Assembly (NCBI GenBank): GCA_023459215.1
Contig: JAEWVF010000051.1
Location: 22,002-86,001 of the forward strand
DNA: 64,000 nucleotides
DNA from: Chloroflexota bacterium
GTDB taxonomy: Bacteria; Chloroflexota; Anaerolineae; Anaerolineales; Villigracilaceae
Reading direction: 5' to 3'
Shown: positions 52,891-62,334 of the stretch, in pieces
Layout of the letters: each line of letters begins with the position of its first letter
Numbering within the stretch: position 1 is the stretch's first letter
Program-made: the position numbers and the translations under genes
Notes under the pieces: model-generated
What the model was told of the DNA's origin: nothing
The model's database searches: none
What the model saw: the letters and a program-made list of their open reading frames with translations, nothing else

Positions 52891-55014
52891 ATGAGAATTA
52901 CAACATTACCGGTGTTTTCAAAGTTGGCAAATAAAGAAGAAATTCCTGCCGCTTTGCAAGAAAAATTACCCAAAGACTGGAGGTTATCTCAGCACCAGTT
53001 GGATACCTACCTTACCTTGACCGCAGGCGAGACAGATGTGATTTTCAATACGGCGATGACAGGGGATGGGAAGAGTTTGGCTGGGCAACTCCCCATTCTT
53101 GTCAAAGGCGGAGCGCATTGGAAAATGCTGACCATGTATCCTACCAATGCGCTGATTGAAGACCAACGCGGCAATTTTGAAAAGACAAAAAATTGTTGGA
53201 ATGCCGATGTGCGTCCTGAAATACTTTACGGGCTGAAACTTGACCAGATTATGGATGAAACTGGTTTTACCCGGCGTGGGGATGCTTTGATGAGCGTCCT
53301 GAAGAACGAAGATTTTATTTTGACAAACCCGGATATGTTTCACTATGTTATGCACCAGTTTTATCGTTTCCCTAAAGAAACTCCTGACGGATACGCTGCG
53401 CAAATAACAAGTTTGGTGAGTCAATTAACTTTTGACGAATTCCATATTTTTGAAGCCCCGCAAATTGTTAGCGTTTTAAATGCCCTATTGTTTATGAACG
53501 AAATCGGCGGCAAGGCCAATCGCCACAAATTCTTGTTCCTTTCGGCCACTCCCGGCGAATTGCTGATGAAGTATTTGCAAAACTCAGGGTTGAATGTTCA
53601 TCCTGAAATCAAAGGAGAATATGCCACTGAAGGTGATCCTGCCCAATGGCGAAGAATTTTATATCCAGCAGAAATCAACATCGAAGCCGAAAACAAAGTT
53701 GAGAATTGGGTGGATGCCCACCTGGAAGATATTATCCTGCCGTTTTTCAGGGAAAGGACGCCAAACGCCAAAGGCGCAATCATTGTTAATTCCGTGACTG
53801 TGGCTGACCGGCTTTTGCGAAAAATCCAGCCAGTTTTCCAGCAACATGGATTAACGGTAAAGTCGAATACAGGTTTGACATCCCAATCTGGGAAAAGAGA
53901 TTCTTATGCAGCTGATTTGCTTATCGGAACATCGACAGTTGACGTAGGGGTGGATTTCCAAATCAACTTTTTGGTTTTTGAAGGTCTCAACGGCGGCACC
54001 TTTTTACAGCGATTAGGCCGGTTAGGACGACATTCAGGCTATCAAAGAGATGGAAGAGAATACGAGTTTAAAGACTATGTTGCCTATGCCCTGGTGCCTA
54101 ATTGGATTGCATCACGACTCTTTACCCCAAGTGAAGAGAACCCAACTCCGCCTTTGGTTGAAAATACCACGATTGATCGCCAACAGTTTAACGAGGCCAT
54201 AGGCAAGGCATACCCGCCAACCACAGATTTTCGGCACTATGCCCGGTGCTGGGGACAAATGCAAACGATTCGAATCTTGCAGGGCTTGCGCCATAAAACT
54301 ATTCGTGAGCAATACAAAGAAACATTTACAAGGTTGGAACAACGTTATAAGAAAACCTTTGAAACCGAGTTGTTTTATTCACGGTTTAACAGCCTCCAAA
54401 ACGAGAAACCCCCTGTCATTTGGGATGAAGCCTTATCTTTTCGCGGCGGCGATAGTTTCCCCTGTTGCATTCTGGATTTAAACGAACAAAACCATTGGGA
54501 GCAATTCAAGAACACCGATATGCTCCGCATGATAGCCGGGTACAACCTGGAAGCCTTGGGAAAAGACGCTTTTTACGCCGCCGCTCAAAAAGCGGGCTTA
54601 AAAACCGAGATTTTTGAAGGCCGAAAGCCACTGGCTTTTTTCAAAATGCTGGGAGTTGGAGCGGAACGGCAAAACGTCAAATTCCAGTTGAACAGGGATA
54701 TGTTGGGAGCCGGTGAAAATGAATTTGGTGTTGTGCGCGCCCTATCCGGCTTTGAATTGGAACCCGATTTCCCCGATAGAGTGATGATTAATAAACAACT
54801 GCGACAAAAAGACTTTGTAGTTCTATTGTTTGAAGGAAAAACGCCGCTCGAAATCAAAAAAGAGTTCCATTTACCGATGCTTTTCCCACTTTATGAGTAT
54901 TACAGCCGCGATTATCGCAGCGGAACTGTCGCCTTTGGGCGAATCGCCCTGATGCTCGAATCCCGTCTGAAATTTCTCAATGTTCATTCTGGCGGGGGAG
55001 CAGTGATTTGCTGA
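52891..55014 (+). CDS. cas3: Type I-D CRISPR-associated helicase Cas3'
   Basis: A 707-residue SF2 helicase. Motif I TAMTGDGKSLAG, motif II DEFH (TFDEFHIFEAPQ), motif III FLSATPGELL, and motifs V/VI GTSTVDVGVDFQ and QRLGRLGRHSGY. It lacks the HD nuclease, which in subtype I-D is carried by Cas10d; the length and DEFH box match Cas3d. It unwinds target DNA for the HD nuclease after Cascade recruitment. GGAG lies 9 bases before ATG 52891. First of the collinear interference genes. Confidence 0.93.
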   Translation: MRITTLPVFSKLANKEEIPAALQEKLPKDWRLSQHQLDTYLTLTAGETDVIFNTAMTGDGKSLAGQLPILVKGGAHWKMLTMYPTNALIEDQRGNFEKTKNCWNADVRPEILYGLKLDQIMDETGFTRRGDALMSVLKNEDFILTNPDMFHYVMHQFYRFPKETPDGYAAQITSLVSQLTFDEFHIFEAPQIVSVLNALLFMNEIGGKANRHKFLFLSATPGELLMKYLQNSGLNVHPEIKGEYATEGDPAQWRRILYPAEINIEAENKVENWVDAHLEDIILPFFRERTPNAKGAIIVNSVTVADRLLRKIQPVFQQHGLTVKSNTGLTSQSGKRDSYAADLLIGTSTVDVGVDFQINFLVFEGLNGGTFLQRLGRLGRHSGYQRDGREYEFKDYVAYALVPNWIASRLFTPSEENPTPPLVENTTIDRQQFNEAIGKAYPPTTDFRHYARCWGQMQTIRILQGLRHKTIREQYKETFTRLEQRYKKTFETELFYSRFNSLQNEKPPVIWDEALSFRGGDSFPCCILDLNEQNHWEQFKNTDMLRMIAGYNLEALGKDAFYAAAQKAGLKTEIFEGRKPLAFFKMLGVGAERQNVKFQLNRDMLGAGENEFGVVRALSGFELEPDFPDRVMINKQLRQKDFVVLLFEGKTPLEIKKEFHLPMLFPLYEYYSRDYRSGTVAFGRIALMLESRLKFLNVHSGGGAVIC

Positions 55015-55124
55015 AAATCAGGAGTTAAGCCTATGTGAACGTGAAAAGACTGGCAACCGCCTGACAGAAATCAACCATTTTTTGAAATACGGTGATTACA
55101 AAGAAACCGATTAACGGAGGTCAC

Positions 55125-58100
55125 ATGACAGATATAGTAGAGTCTGCTGAACTGCTCGAAGATGCGCCTGAGGATGAATCTACTTCACCATCAGAGCAAA
55201 AAGCCGAAATTGCGGATGTCCCACTTTTTGCGGCATTGCTGCGGGACGTAGTCAGCAAACTTTGGGAGGGCGACGAGGTAATGGCTCAATTTGTCGAGCA
55301 TGTCGCCGCGCCGCTTTCAGATAAATTGGGCTGCGAAGCGGCCAAAGGTGGCATTTTTGCCGAAGAACACTTGCGGCAGGGCAAAACGCGAGTGGATGAC
55401 TATATCAAAGACCAGTCCATGCGGGCGCACCTAATCAATGGACTGTTCCCCGTCCTGCATTTGGCGCGGACGCTGAAAACCTGGGGAGCGTCACAGTTTC
55501 GGCTGTACAATGACGAGGCGCGGCGCGTGTTTATTGCCGGGTATGTTTTGCATGATTTCCTGAAACTGCCCAACGTTGAGCTCGAACTGGAAGAGGCCGG
55601 CTTCAGCCATGATAGAGCCATCGGTGAGGCGCAAATGCCGGTTATCGAGGGGATTTTCCAAAAGTGGTGTGAAATTTTGGGGCTGGATAAATTCCTGGAG
55701 CCGATGGGCGGCACGGGGGCGGTCATCCACGATTTGATTTATGTAGCCTGCAATACCCAGGTGCGTTGGGGAACGATGCGCAATTTGAGCGTTTTTCCGC
55801 ATTTGCGATTGGAAAGAACCCAGCGTGTTTTGGCAGAGGACTTAAGCCATCTTTCGGATTTGCTGGCTTATGTTTTCAGAACTCCGCCAGAAGTGACGAA
55901 TCAGGGTTTACAAGAAGACATTACCACTCTGAGCAATGGCATGGCGCGATTAACTTACCATCACATTGCCGATAATCGCGGCGTGTTGACCAATTTCATT
56001 CAAAACGCTACTCTCAAAGAGATGGCAGGGGAATTCCGTGTGCCGCTGCTCTACGCTCCCAGCGGAGTCATCTATTTGGAGCATAAAAAACAAGCTACGC
56101 CTGCCCCTGCCGTTGAAACTGTCGCTGAAAAAACCATCGAACATATCAAAACAATGGTTGGCGCAGAGTTGGCGAAAAATCAAAATGGAATTCGGCGCGA
56201 TGGAAAGGGAATGAAATACGCCGACTACTACTGGCTGTTCTTTGAGTTGCCCCAATTCATCGAAATCGGTCAAAAAGCGACTTTTCGGGTGATCAAGGAC
56301 GGTAAAAAACCATCAGCGGGAAAAAGGTTTACCAAAATGAAAGAGGGCAAATGGATGCCTGCTCATGTAGACCTGGATTTACCGGATGATTTGCGAGTTG
56401 ACCAGTTGGCCGAATGGTGTTTTTTGGCCGAAAAACAGGTACAAGAACGATTACCAGATTTCCAAACAGGTAGTTTTTTGCTGTCCGAGATGGGTTTGAG
56501 CGCACTGGAAGATGATTTCAAGGCCGTGCCGCGTGACAACCGCGCTGGCGGCGTAGGGTATCACTGGTATTTTGCCGCCGGGTATTACATCAAGAAACAT
56601 GGCGGATTGTCGCCGGAAGACGTAAAAGATAAGGCAGAAGCATGGGCGATGAAGTTAAGCAAGGCTGCGCAGGGAGAACTCACCGCGCAATCCATGGGTT
56701 TCAATGATTGGGATGACTTGCGCAGCTATATCCACCAAAATTTGACCATTAGTAGTTCTGGCGGGAAACCTGACTTGCGTTCTGCGATGCAAACCGAGTT
56801 AAACCGTTATTCCAGCGCCAAACGCAAAGGGCGCGGCACAACCCAGGTTTGCGCCCTGTGCTCATCATCTTTACGCGTAGATAAGCAGCGTGAAGCGGCG
56901 GTTTTATTTGCCCCGCAAGTTTACAGCAACAAAAAACCACTGAATGGGTCTGATGCCATCCGCGATATTTGCTCGATTTGCAGCATGGAGATGATGCTGC
57001 GACAAATTTTGATGAATCGTTCGGCGGCCAGCGGCGGCGATTTTGAAAAACGGCGGGTTCGCTATCTGTTTTTCTACCCAATGTACTTTTTCACGCCTGA
57101 GACATTGGAAATTGTTCGCAGCATTACCAACCAGATGAAACGCCCAAGTATTACCGATTTGCGCGGTCAACTGGTGGATAAAGAAACTGGCGCGGCAGAT
57201 TTTTCACCAAAAACCTTACAGCGTTTACAGGAATTCATGTTCAGCAACCCGCCTGACCCGGCCAATGATCGTTATGTACGCCTGCACTTCCCGGAAACCG
57301 AAACTGTGACCTTTGACTTTATCGGTGTGCCGCCGCCGAGCCGGGAACCAAAAGACGCGGAGGCCTGGATTCACCCGGCACTATTGAGCCTGATTTTGCC
57401 GTTGTGCCTGGATGTGAAGGTGGTTGCTAGCGAAGCATCCACCCCGCCGCTGCTTGAAGCGGGCGAAATCAACGAAACGGTTTTTCTGGACGCGCCCCAT
57501 GCCGCCATCCAATACCTGACCGGCGGGAAAACGCGCCTGAACGTTGACCTTGTTTTACCGGCAGCCCAAAGGCTTTTGGCGTCTTATTTCATTCACGTGG
57601 ATGCCAATGCCAGCAGCGGCGCGGGTGGTTTTGACTACCGCTGGCAGGATATTCCCGCCACAGCGCGGGCGCTGGCAGAATCGCCGCTGTATGCCTTCCA
57701 CTATCTCAAAAAATGGCAGAGAAAACAGAAACCGAAGATTGATCCCCTGCCAGCCAAGAAAATCGCCGAATATTTGCAATATATCACCCATTTAGGAGAT
57801 GACCCCATGACTAATCACGCCAGGGAACTTACCCAACTCTACCGGCAGTTCTATCGCGCCAAACGATGGAATAGCAACAGTATTTTGCAACCGGTCAGCA
57901 AAACCGCCCGCGCCATTCTGGATGCCGATGCCCAAATGTTTGGCACACCAGATGCTTTGACAGATGCGGTTTATGGCGCGCTCCACGCCTTTATTGACCG
58001 CGCTTACCGCGAACAACTGGCTTTCCCCCCGCGCGGCAGCACCCGTGAAAGCCAGCAAACCGCTATGCGAGAATTTGTCAGTCACTTTGTAAGCGACATC

Positions 58101-58247
58101 TTTTTCGGCGTTTTTCGTGGGGATAAAAGCGCCTTGCGGGGCAAGCAGTTGAATTTGCTAAAAAATGCCTGCGAGGTGATTTACCTTGATGAGGCCGCTA
58201 AAGATAAGGCCGAACGCGAACAAGCCGAAAAAGAAACCGAAGAATAA
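55125..58247 (+). CDS. cas10d: Type I-D large subunit Cas10d (Csc3) with HD domain
   Basis: A 1,040-residue protein. ATG 55125 is chosen because CGGAGG is 4 bases upstream. An HD nuclease motif lies near 143-144 (GYVLHDFLKLPN). A four-cysteine zinc site follows (VCALCSSS at about 56848 and ICSICSME at about 56968). No GGDD cyclase motif is visible, as expected for Cas10d rather than type III Cas10. It is the large subunit and the DNA-degrading HD nuclease of the I-D effector. An acidic N-terminal tail (EDAPEDESTSPSEQ) precedes the fold. Confidence 0.92.
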   Translation: MTDIVESAELLEDAPEDESTSPSEQKAEIADVPLFAALLRDVVSKLWEGDEVMAQFVEHVAAPLSDKLGCEAAKGGIFAEEHLRQGKTRVDDYIKDQSMRAHLINGLFPVLHLARTLKTWGASQFRLYNDEARRVFIAGYVLHDFLKLPNVELELEEAGFSHDRAIGEAQMPVIEGIFQKWCEILGLDKFLEPMGGTGAVIHDLIYVACNTQVRWGTMRNLSVFPHLRLERTQRVLAEDLSHLSDLLAYVFRTPPEVTNQGLQEDITTLSNGMARLTYHHIADNRGVLTNFIQNATLKEMAGEFRVPLLYAPSGVIYLEHKKQATPAPAVETVAEKTIEHIKTMVGAELAKNQNGIRRDGKGMKYADYYWLFFELPQFIEIGQKATFRVIKDGKKPSAGKRFTKMKEGKWMPAHVDLDLPDDLRVDQLAEWCFLAEKQVQERLPDFQTGSFLLSEMGLSALEDDFKAVPRDNRAGGVGYHWYFAAGYYIKKHGGLSPEDVKDKAEAWAMKLSKAAQGELTAQSMGFNDWDDLRSYIHQNLTISSSGGKPDLRSAMQTELNRYSSAKRKGRGTTQVCALCSSSLRVDKQREAAVLFAPQVYSNKKPLNGSDAIRDICSICSMEMMLRQILMNRSAASGGDFEKRRVRYLFFYPMYFFTPETLEIVRSITNQMKRPSITDLRGQLVDKETGAADFSPKTLQRLQEFMFSNPPDPANDRYVRLHFPETETVTFDFIGVPPPSREPKDAEAWIHPALLSLILPLCLDVKVVASEASTPPLLEAGEINETVFLDAPHAAIQYLTGGKTRLNVDLVLPAAQRLLASYFIHVDANASSGAGGFDYRWQDIPATARALAESPLYAFHYLKKWQRKQKPKIDPLPAKKIAEYLQYITHLGDDPMTNHARELTQLYRQFYRAKRWNSNSILQPVSKTARAILDADAQMFGTPDALTDAVYGALHAFIDRAYREQLAFPPRGSTRESQQTAMREFVSHFVSDIFFGVFRGDKSALRGKQLNLLKNACEVIYLDEAAKDKAEREQAEKETEE

Positions 58248-58252
58248 CCCAA

Positions 58253-58356
58253 TGTCATTGCGAGTGAAGCAATCCCCAACTAAACGGTGAGCCTTACTGC
58301 TAAGGTATGTCCGCTATACGGGAGATTGCTTCGCCAAAATGTGGCTCGCAATGACA
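58253..58356. mobile_element. MITE-like element between cas10d and csc2
   Basis: 104 bases with perfect 12-base terminal inverted repeats (TGTCATTGCGAG / CTCGCAATGACA), inner arms GAAGCAATC / GATTGCTTC and a small inner hairpin CCTTA-CTGC-TAAGG. The terminal sequence is the widespread GTCATTGCGAG...GAAGCAATC dispersed repeat. It fills the gap in the operon 5 bases after the cas10d stop. Confidence 0.85.
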
Positions 58357-58385
58357 AACTCAAAACATAAAAAGGAGAATTTTTC

Positions 58386-59405
58386 ATGTCTACACTAAAA
58401 CAAGATTGGTTCAATACACAAGTTCCCGGCAAGCCGATGGGGCGTTACGCTCACATCATCACCGTCCGCGTCACCGATTCGTACCCGCTATTCCAGACCG
58501 ACGGTGAATTGAACACAGCGCGTGTTAACAGCGGCGAGGCGGATAAAAGTCCGATGACCCGCCTGACGATTTTCAAGCGCAAGCAATCCACGCCGGAACG
58601 CCTGGTGGGGCGGGAGCTCTTGCGGCGCTATGGTTTGGTCAGCGGCGAGGAAGCCAACGAGAAAAAAGAAACTGGGGCGGATGGCCTGCCGATCTGCGAT
58701 TACAACGTTAAATTCTGCACCCAATGCCCGGATTGCATCTCTTATGGTTTTGCCATCGGCGATGCAGGTTCGGAAAAATCGAAAGTCATCACCGACACGG
58801 CCTATTCGTTGAGCAGTTACGAACACAGCCACGAGGCTTTTACCCTGAATGCGCCCTACGAAGATGGCACGATGACTCGGCACGGCGATGTGACCAGCCG
58901 GATTAACGAACAAGACCATGTTTCCCCGCAGGTGATTTTCCCTTCGGTCATCACCACCCGCGATCTGACCGAAAACCTGTTCCTGTATGTTTTGAACAAC
59001 ATTCAGCGCGCCAAACGCTATGGGGCGCAGACCACCCGCACCGGACGGATGCAAAATCATATTGTGGCGGTGGTTTTGGCCGATGGCGAGATTTTCTCCA
59101 ACCTGCTTTTTACCCAAAAACTCTATGATGCCTTAAAAATGCAAGGTCAAATCAATCCGCCTGACCCAATTGACCCGCAAGCCGTGATCTCTGCTGCCCA
59201 GGAAATTATCCCGCAATTGCTCAAGGCGGATGGTGTGGTCGTTGACCAACTTATCACAGGCAAGGAACTTGAAGGTTTGTTGAGTGAGGTCTCAGCGGTC
59301 AGCGCCAGCGATGCCAGCATGAAGAACCTGCTCAAAAAGGCTTTCGCCGATAGCCAGGCTTATCATCAAGCGTGGGTTGCCAAATCCAGCGGCAAGAAGA
59401 AATAG
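58386..59405 (+). CDS. csc2: Type I-D Cascade backbone Csc2 (Cas7d)
   Basis: A 339-residue Cas7-type RNA-binding backbone subunit. Csc2 features are visible: YAHIITVRVTDSYPLFQTDG, the KFCTQCPDCISYGFAIGDAG insertion with paired cysteines, and RTGRMQNHIVAVVLADGE. It coats the crRNA spacer in the I-D complex. AAGGAG precedes the ATG. It follows the MITE and is 8 bases ahead of csc1. Confidence 0.94.
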   Translation: MSTLKQDWFNTQVPGKPMGRYAHIITVRVTDSYPLFQTDGELNTARVNSGEADKSPMTRLTIFKRKQSTPERLVGRELLRRYGLVSGEEANEKKETGADGLPICDYNVKFCTQCPDCISYGFAIGDAGSEKSKVITDTAYSLSSYEHSHEAFTLNAPYEDGTMTRHGDVTSRINEQDHVSPQVIFPSVITTRDLTENLFLYVLNNIQRAKRYGAQTTRTGRMQNHIVAVVLADGEIFSNLLFTQKLYDALKMQGQINPPDPIDPQAVISAAQEIIPQLLKADGVVVDQLITGKELEGLLSEVSAVSASDASMKNLLKKAFADSQAYHQAWVAKSSGKKK

Positions 59406-59413
59406 GAGGCGTT

Positions 59414-60088
59414 ATGCGCCTATCCCTGTATCGGCTGACCTTTCACGAAAACCTGTTTTATGCCACGCGGGAAGTGGGGCGGCTGTATGAAACCGGGCGG
59501 TATCTGCACAACTACGCCTTGACTTATGCCCTTGGGTTAGCTAATGCGCCATATTTCCAGGCGCAACAAGCGCCATCCTATGCGTCTGAATTGAGCGAGT
59601 TGAATACCCTGGGGATTTATGTTACCCCAGCTCGTGGAGTAGACATACGTTACCAGATGGTGACATTCAAATTTGCGAATAATGCCTACCACGTTGAGAT
59701 GTTGCCCGGCAGTCGCAACCTTCCATCTTTCGGACGCGCCAAAGAGATCGCGGTGGGAAGCATCTTCGAATTCGCCATTCTGCACATCAATACACTTAAA
59801 GCCCCAAAATGGGTGCGCATGGGTTTGTGGCGTAGTAAAGCACAAGTAGAAATGCTCGGCGAGGCAGAACTAAAACCGATTTCTGTTGAAAAAGAACAGA
59901 CTGCCAGTTTGCCGCTCAATCCGCTGGATGTACCTGGCAATTTTAAGATTTACGATCTGATTTCCATGCCACCATCTAGTCTGGTTGAAAACGCACGCTT
60001 GGAAACCGAATGGCTTAAAGCTGAGATTCCCAATCGCAGCAATCCCATCTTTTTGCCCGCTCACATGCGCTACACTTTCCCATCCTAA
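59414..60088 (+). CDS. csc1: Type I-D Cascade subunit Csc1 (Cas5d)
   Basis: A 224-residue Cas5-type protein. ATG 59414 has AGGAGG just upstream; the longer frame from 59372 would overlap csc2. It starts MRLSLYRLTFHENLFYATRE, followed by the Csc1 pattern YETGRYLHNYALTYALG and a Gly-poor beta fold. It caps the crRNA 5' handle. A hairpin separates it from cas6. Confidence 0.9.
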   Translation: MRLSLYRLTFHENLFYATREVGRLYETGRYLHNYALTYALGLANAPYFQAQQAPSYASELSELNTLGIYVTPARGVDIRYQMVTFKFANNAYHVEMLPGSRNLPSFGRAKEIAVGSIFEFAILHINTLKAPKWVRMGLWRSKAQVEMLGEAELKPISVEKEQTASLPLNPLDVPGNFKIYDLISMPPSSLVENARLETEWLKAEIPNRSNPIFLPAHMRYTFPS

Positions 60089-60096
60089 TCCAGTCC

Positions 60097-60127
60097 AGCC
60101 TTACGGGACTTAAACCCCCGTAAGGCT
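60097..60127 (+). terminator. Hairpin between csc1 and cas6
   Basis: AGCCTTACGGG and CCCGTAAGGCT are perfect 11-base arms with a 9-base loop, followed by TCTTTCCC. It may be a partial terminator or a processing/stability site that lowers cas6 and adaptation gene expression relative to the effector genes. Confidence 0.6.
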
Positions 60128-60142
60128 TCTTTCCCAAAACCC

Positions 60143-61012
60143 ATGACCACACTCTATTCATCCGTCATCAAACTTACCAGCCAGCATAACGTTACGCTTA
60201 ACCACTGGGGCGGGCAACATGCTCATGCGGCATTCCTCGGCCTGATCCATGCAATGGATGCAGAACTGGCAGAGCAATTACACGATGCCAATGCCCGAAA
60301 ACCGTTCACAGTCAGCCCAATTTTGGGCCTGCCACAACGACAGCAACCAGGCAGAAAACAACCAGAAAGCGAAATGGCGGGTTTGTACTTGCGCGAGGGC
60401 TGGCAGTGTTGGCTGCGAGTGACCATGCTGGATGATGTGCTTTTCCGCGCTTTCCTGGATCGTTTTCTGGGCAGCGGCAGCCTGCCCACTATTCGCATTG
60501 GCGATGCGAATTTTCTTGTTAGCGAGATACTGACAACGCCAGGCAGTCACCCCTGGGCCGGGTATGTCGATCTTGAAGAACTACAAAAAAGGCTCGACGA
60601 ACCTGCGCCGGCAAAGTTTACCTTCCAATTACATACGCCAACCGCTTTCGGTTGGAAAGACAATCTGGTAGCAACCATGCCCACCCCAGCGCTGGTCTTT
60701 GGCAGCCTGGCGCGCGCTTGGGACGCCATCCAACAAAACTCAGAGCAAGCATTCCTTGGCCAGAGACAAGCCAAGGTTATTGAATCCTATGCCGCTGAAA
60801 ACCTGCTTTTCAGCACCTTCGACTTACGCACCGAGCGAATAACCCTGCACAACAAAACCCAACTGGGCGCGGTTGGGCGTTTTGAGTTCATCCGCAACCA
60901 AAAAGAGGATGGGCGGCTGGCCCGCGCCCTGCACCTGTTGGCCGACCTGGCTTTTTATACCGGCCTGGGACGCAAAACCACCCAGGGCATGGGTATGACC
61001 AGCCGAATATAA
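60143..61012 (+). CDS. cas6: CRISPR repeat endoribonuclease Cas6
   Basis: A 289-residue Cas6. Two ferredoxin-like halves are inferred from alternating strands and helices. The C-terminal glycine-rich loop TGLGRKTTQGMGM is the Cas6 signature. A His in the N-terminal region (NHWGGQHAHAAFL) is a candidate catalytic residue. It cuts the pre-crRNA within repeats. It is the last gene before the strand-reversed vapBC pair. Confidence 0.92.
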   Translation: MTTLYSSVIKLTSQHNVTLNHWGGQHAHAAFLGLIHAMDAELAEQLHDANARKPFTVSPILGLPQRQQPGRKQPESEMAGLYLREGWQCWLRVTMLDDVLFRAFLDRFLGSGSLPTIRIGDANFLVSEILTTPGSHPWAGYVDLEELQKRLDEPAPAKFTFQLHTPTAFGWKDNLVATMPTPALVFGSLARAWDAIQQNSEQAFLGQRQAKVIESYAAENLLFSTFDLRTERITLHNKTQLGAVGRFEFIRNQKEDGRLARALHLLADLAFYTGLGRKTTQGMGMTSRI

Positions 61013-61036
61013 GCTTTCAGTTTTAGATTGGGGATT

Positions 61037-61426
61037 TCAGTTTTTTGTGGGCTGCGGTTGGTACAGGTCCAACCCGGGGATATATTGAAAATCTTTGATG
61101 TTCAACGTGTAAAGCGGCAAATTATTAAGGACAGCGGTTGCCGCAATCAACGCATCAGGAATGTTCAAGCGATGACTAAGAGCATATTGACGTAGCAGGT
61201 CAAGAAACAAACTGGTTATTTCAGCATCAAGCGGAATTTGCTCAATCAAAGACAGGTGCTTTTCGATTTTTCGCATTTCACGTTTGTCGCGAGCGCCAAA
61301 ATATAACTCGCCAGCGGTGATAACGCTGATGGCCAGGTTTGAAGCACCTTGGATTTCTAAAGTGCTCCGAACCTCGCGATTGTCTTTATAAAACTCGATC
61401 AGGATGTTCGTGTCCAGCAAGATCAT
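61037..61426 (-). CDS. vapC: VapC-type PIN-domain toxin
   Basis: A 129-residue PIN nuclease. Acidic residues are in place: MILLDTNILIEFYK, VITAGELYFGA, and NIPDALIAATAVLNNLPLYT (IPDALIAA). ATG 61426 overlaps the antitoxin stop by 4 bases (ATGA), so coupling is evident. It probably cleaves tRNA or rRNA when free of its antitoxin. It is convergent with cas6 (24-base gap) and lies opposite to the cas operon it interrupts. Confidence 0.9.
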   Translation of the reverse strand: MILLDTNILIEFYKDNREVRSTLEIQGASNLAISVITAGELYFGARDKREMRKIEKHLSLIEQIPLDAEITSLFLDLLRQYALSHRLNIPDALIAATAVLNNLPLYTLNIKDFQYIPGLDLYQPQPTKN

Positions 61427-61647
61427 GTGCGCCCTGGCCATGCTTTGCCCCGCAGCGTTTCCAGCGAAATATCTCTGCCAGCCCATAAACCGGCCAAAGC
61501 CAGAAATTCAGCATCTTTCGAAACGTTTGCTTTATCAACCCGCAGATTACCGCTGGAGACATTCTCGACAAACTCCAGGGTTTTCAGAAAGCTAACCAAA
61601 GCCCGCGCTTTCGACTTATCTTTGATTTGAATAGTGATCTGTTCCAT
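61423..61647 (-). CDS. VapB-like antitoxin
   Basis: A 74-residue protein starting MEQITIQIKDKSKARALVSF, with a middle strand-helix region and an acidic-to-neutral C-terminus (LALAGLWAGRDISLETLRGK). ATG 61647 follows GAGG by 5-6 bases. It pairs with the overlapping vapC gene. Family not recognised beyond context; it resembles short antitoxins with a C-terminal PIN-binding peptide rather than a clear AbrB or RHH domain. Its promoter faces the cas4 promoter region (42-base gap). Confidence 0.75.
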   Translation of the reverse strand: MEQITIQIKDKSKARALVSFLKTLEFVENVSSGNLRVDKANVSKDAEFLALAGLWAGRDISLETLRGKAWPGRT

Positions 61648-61689
61648 AAACACCTCTACCTTTAATTATACAGGATTTGGAGCCATTCG

Positions 61690-62334
61690 ATGAATGATCA
61701 AGCCGAATACCTGCCACTCTCGATGCTCAACCAACTTGAATATTGTGAGCGGCGCTTTTTCCTGATGCATGTGCGCGGCGAGATGGAGATCAATGCGCAT
61801 GTATTGGAGGGGACGCTACGCCATGAAAATGCTCACCAGCCGGGCAGCAGCCGCGAGGGCGAAACCATTAGCCATCGTCGCTTGTATGTCTGGTCAGATG
61901 AACTGATGATCGCCGGCTTTGCGGATATCGTCGAACAACAAGGCGTTGTTCCGTTCGGCAAGGGCGGCGCACGGCTGGCCGGACAACATAGTATTGGAGC
62001 GATGATCCCAGTGGAATACAAGAAGGGACGGATGGGAAAATGGCTCAATGATCATATTCAACTTTGTGCACAGGCCTTGTGCCTGGCCGAACGAACCGGC
62101 GGCGTCAGTCCCAAGGGTTATATCTTCTACTTTGGTTCGCGCCATCGCGAAGAGGTGGAGATCACTCCGGCGCTAAGAGAGCGAACAGTGCAAAGCATCC
62201 GCCGGGCGCACGAAATTGTCGCTGGCGGGCAATTACCCCCACCGCTGCAAAACTATAACAAATGCCGTGATTGTTCGCTGGAGCCAATCTGCCTGCCACG
62301 CGAAATCAAAATCCTGAAAGGGGATAGCCCATGA
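61690..62334 (+). CDS. cas4: CRISPR-associated exonuclease Cas4
   Basis: A 214-residue Cas4. The Fe-S cluster cysteines are Cys19 (LEYCERRFF) and the C-terminal group Cys192, Cys195 and Cys201 (NKCRDCSLEPICLP). RecB-type nuclease motifs are GFADIVEQQG and IPVEYKKGRMGKW. It trims prespacers and helps set PAM-dependent integration. It overlaps cas1 by 4 bases. Confidence 0.94.
   Translation: MNDQAEYLPLSMLNQLEYCERRFFLMHVRGEMEINAHVLEGTLRHENAHQPGSSREGETISHRRLYVWSDELMIAGFADIVEQQGVVPFGKGGARLAGQHSIGAMIPVEYKKGRMGKWLNDHIQLCAQALCLAERTGGVSPKGYIFYFGSRHREEVEITPALRERTVQSIRRAHEIVAGGQLPPPLQNYNKCRDCSLEPICLPREIKILKGDSP

Noticed and set aside
55125..58247. Type III Cas10 with cyclase activity
   Set aside because: No GGDD motif is seen, and neighbours are Cas3', Csc2, Csc1 and Cas6, which define subtype I-D.
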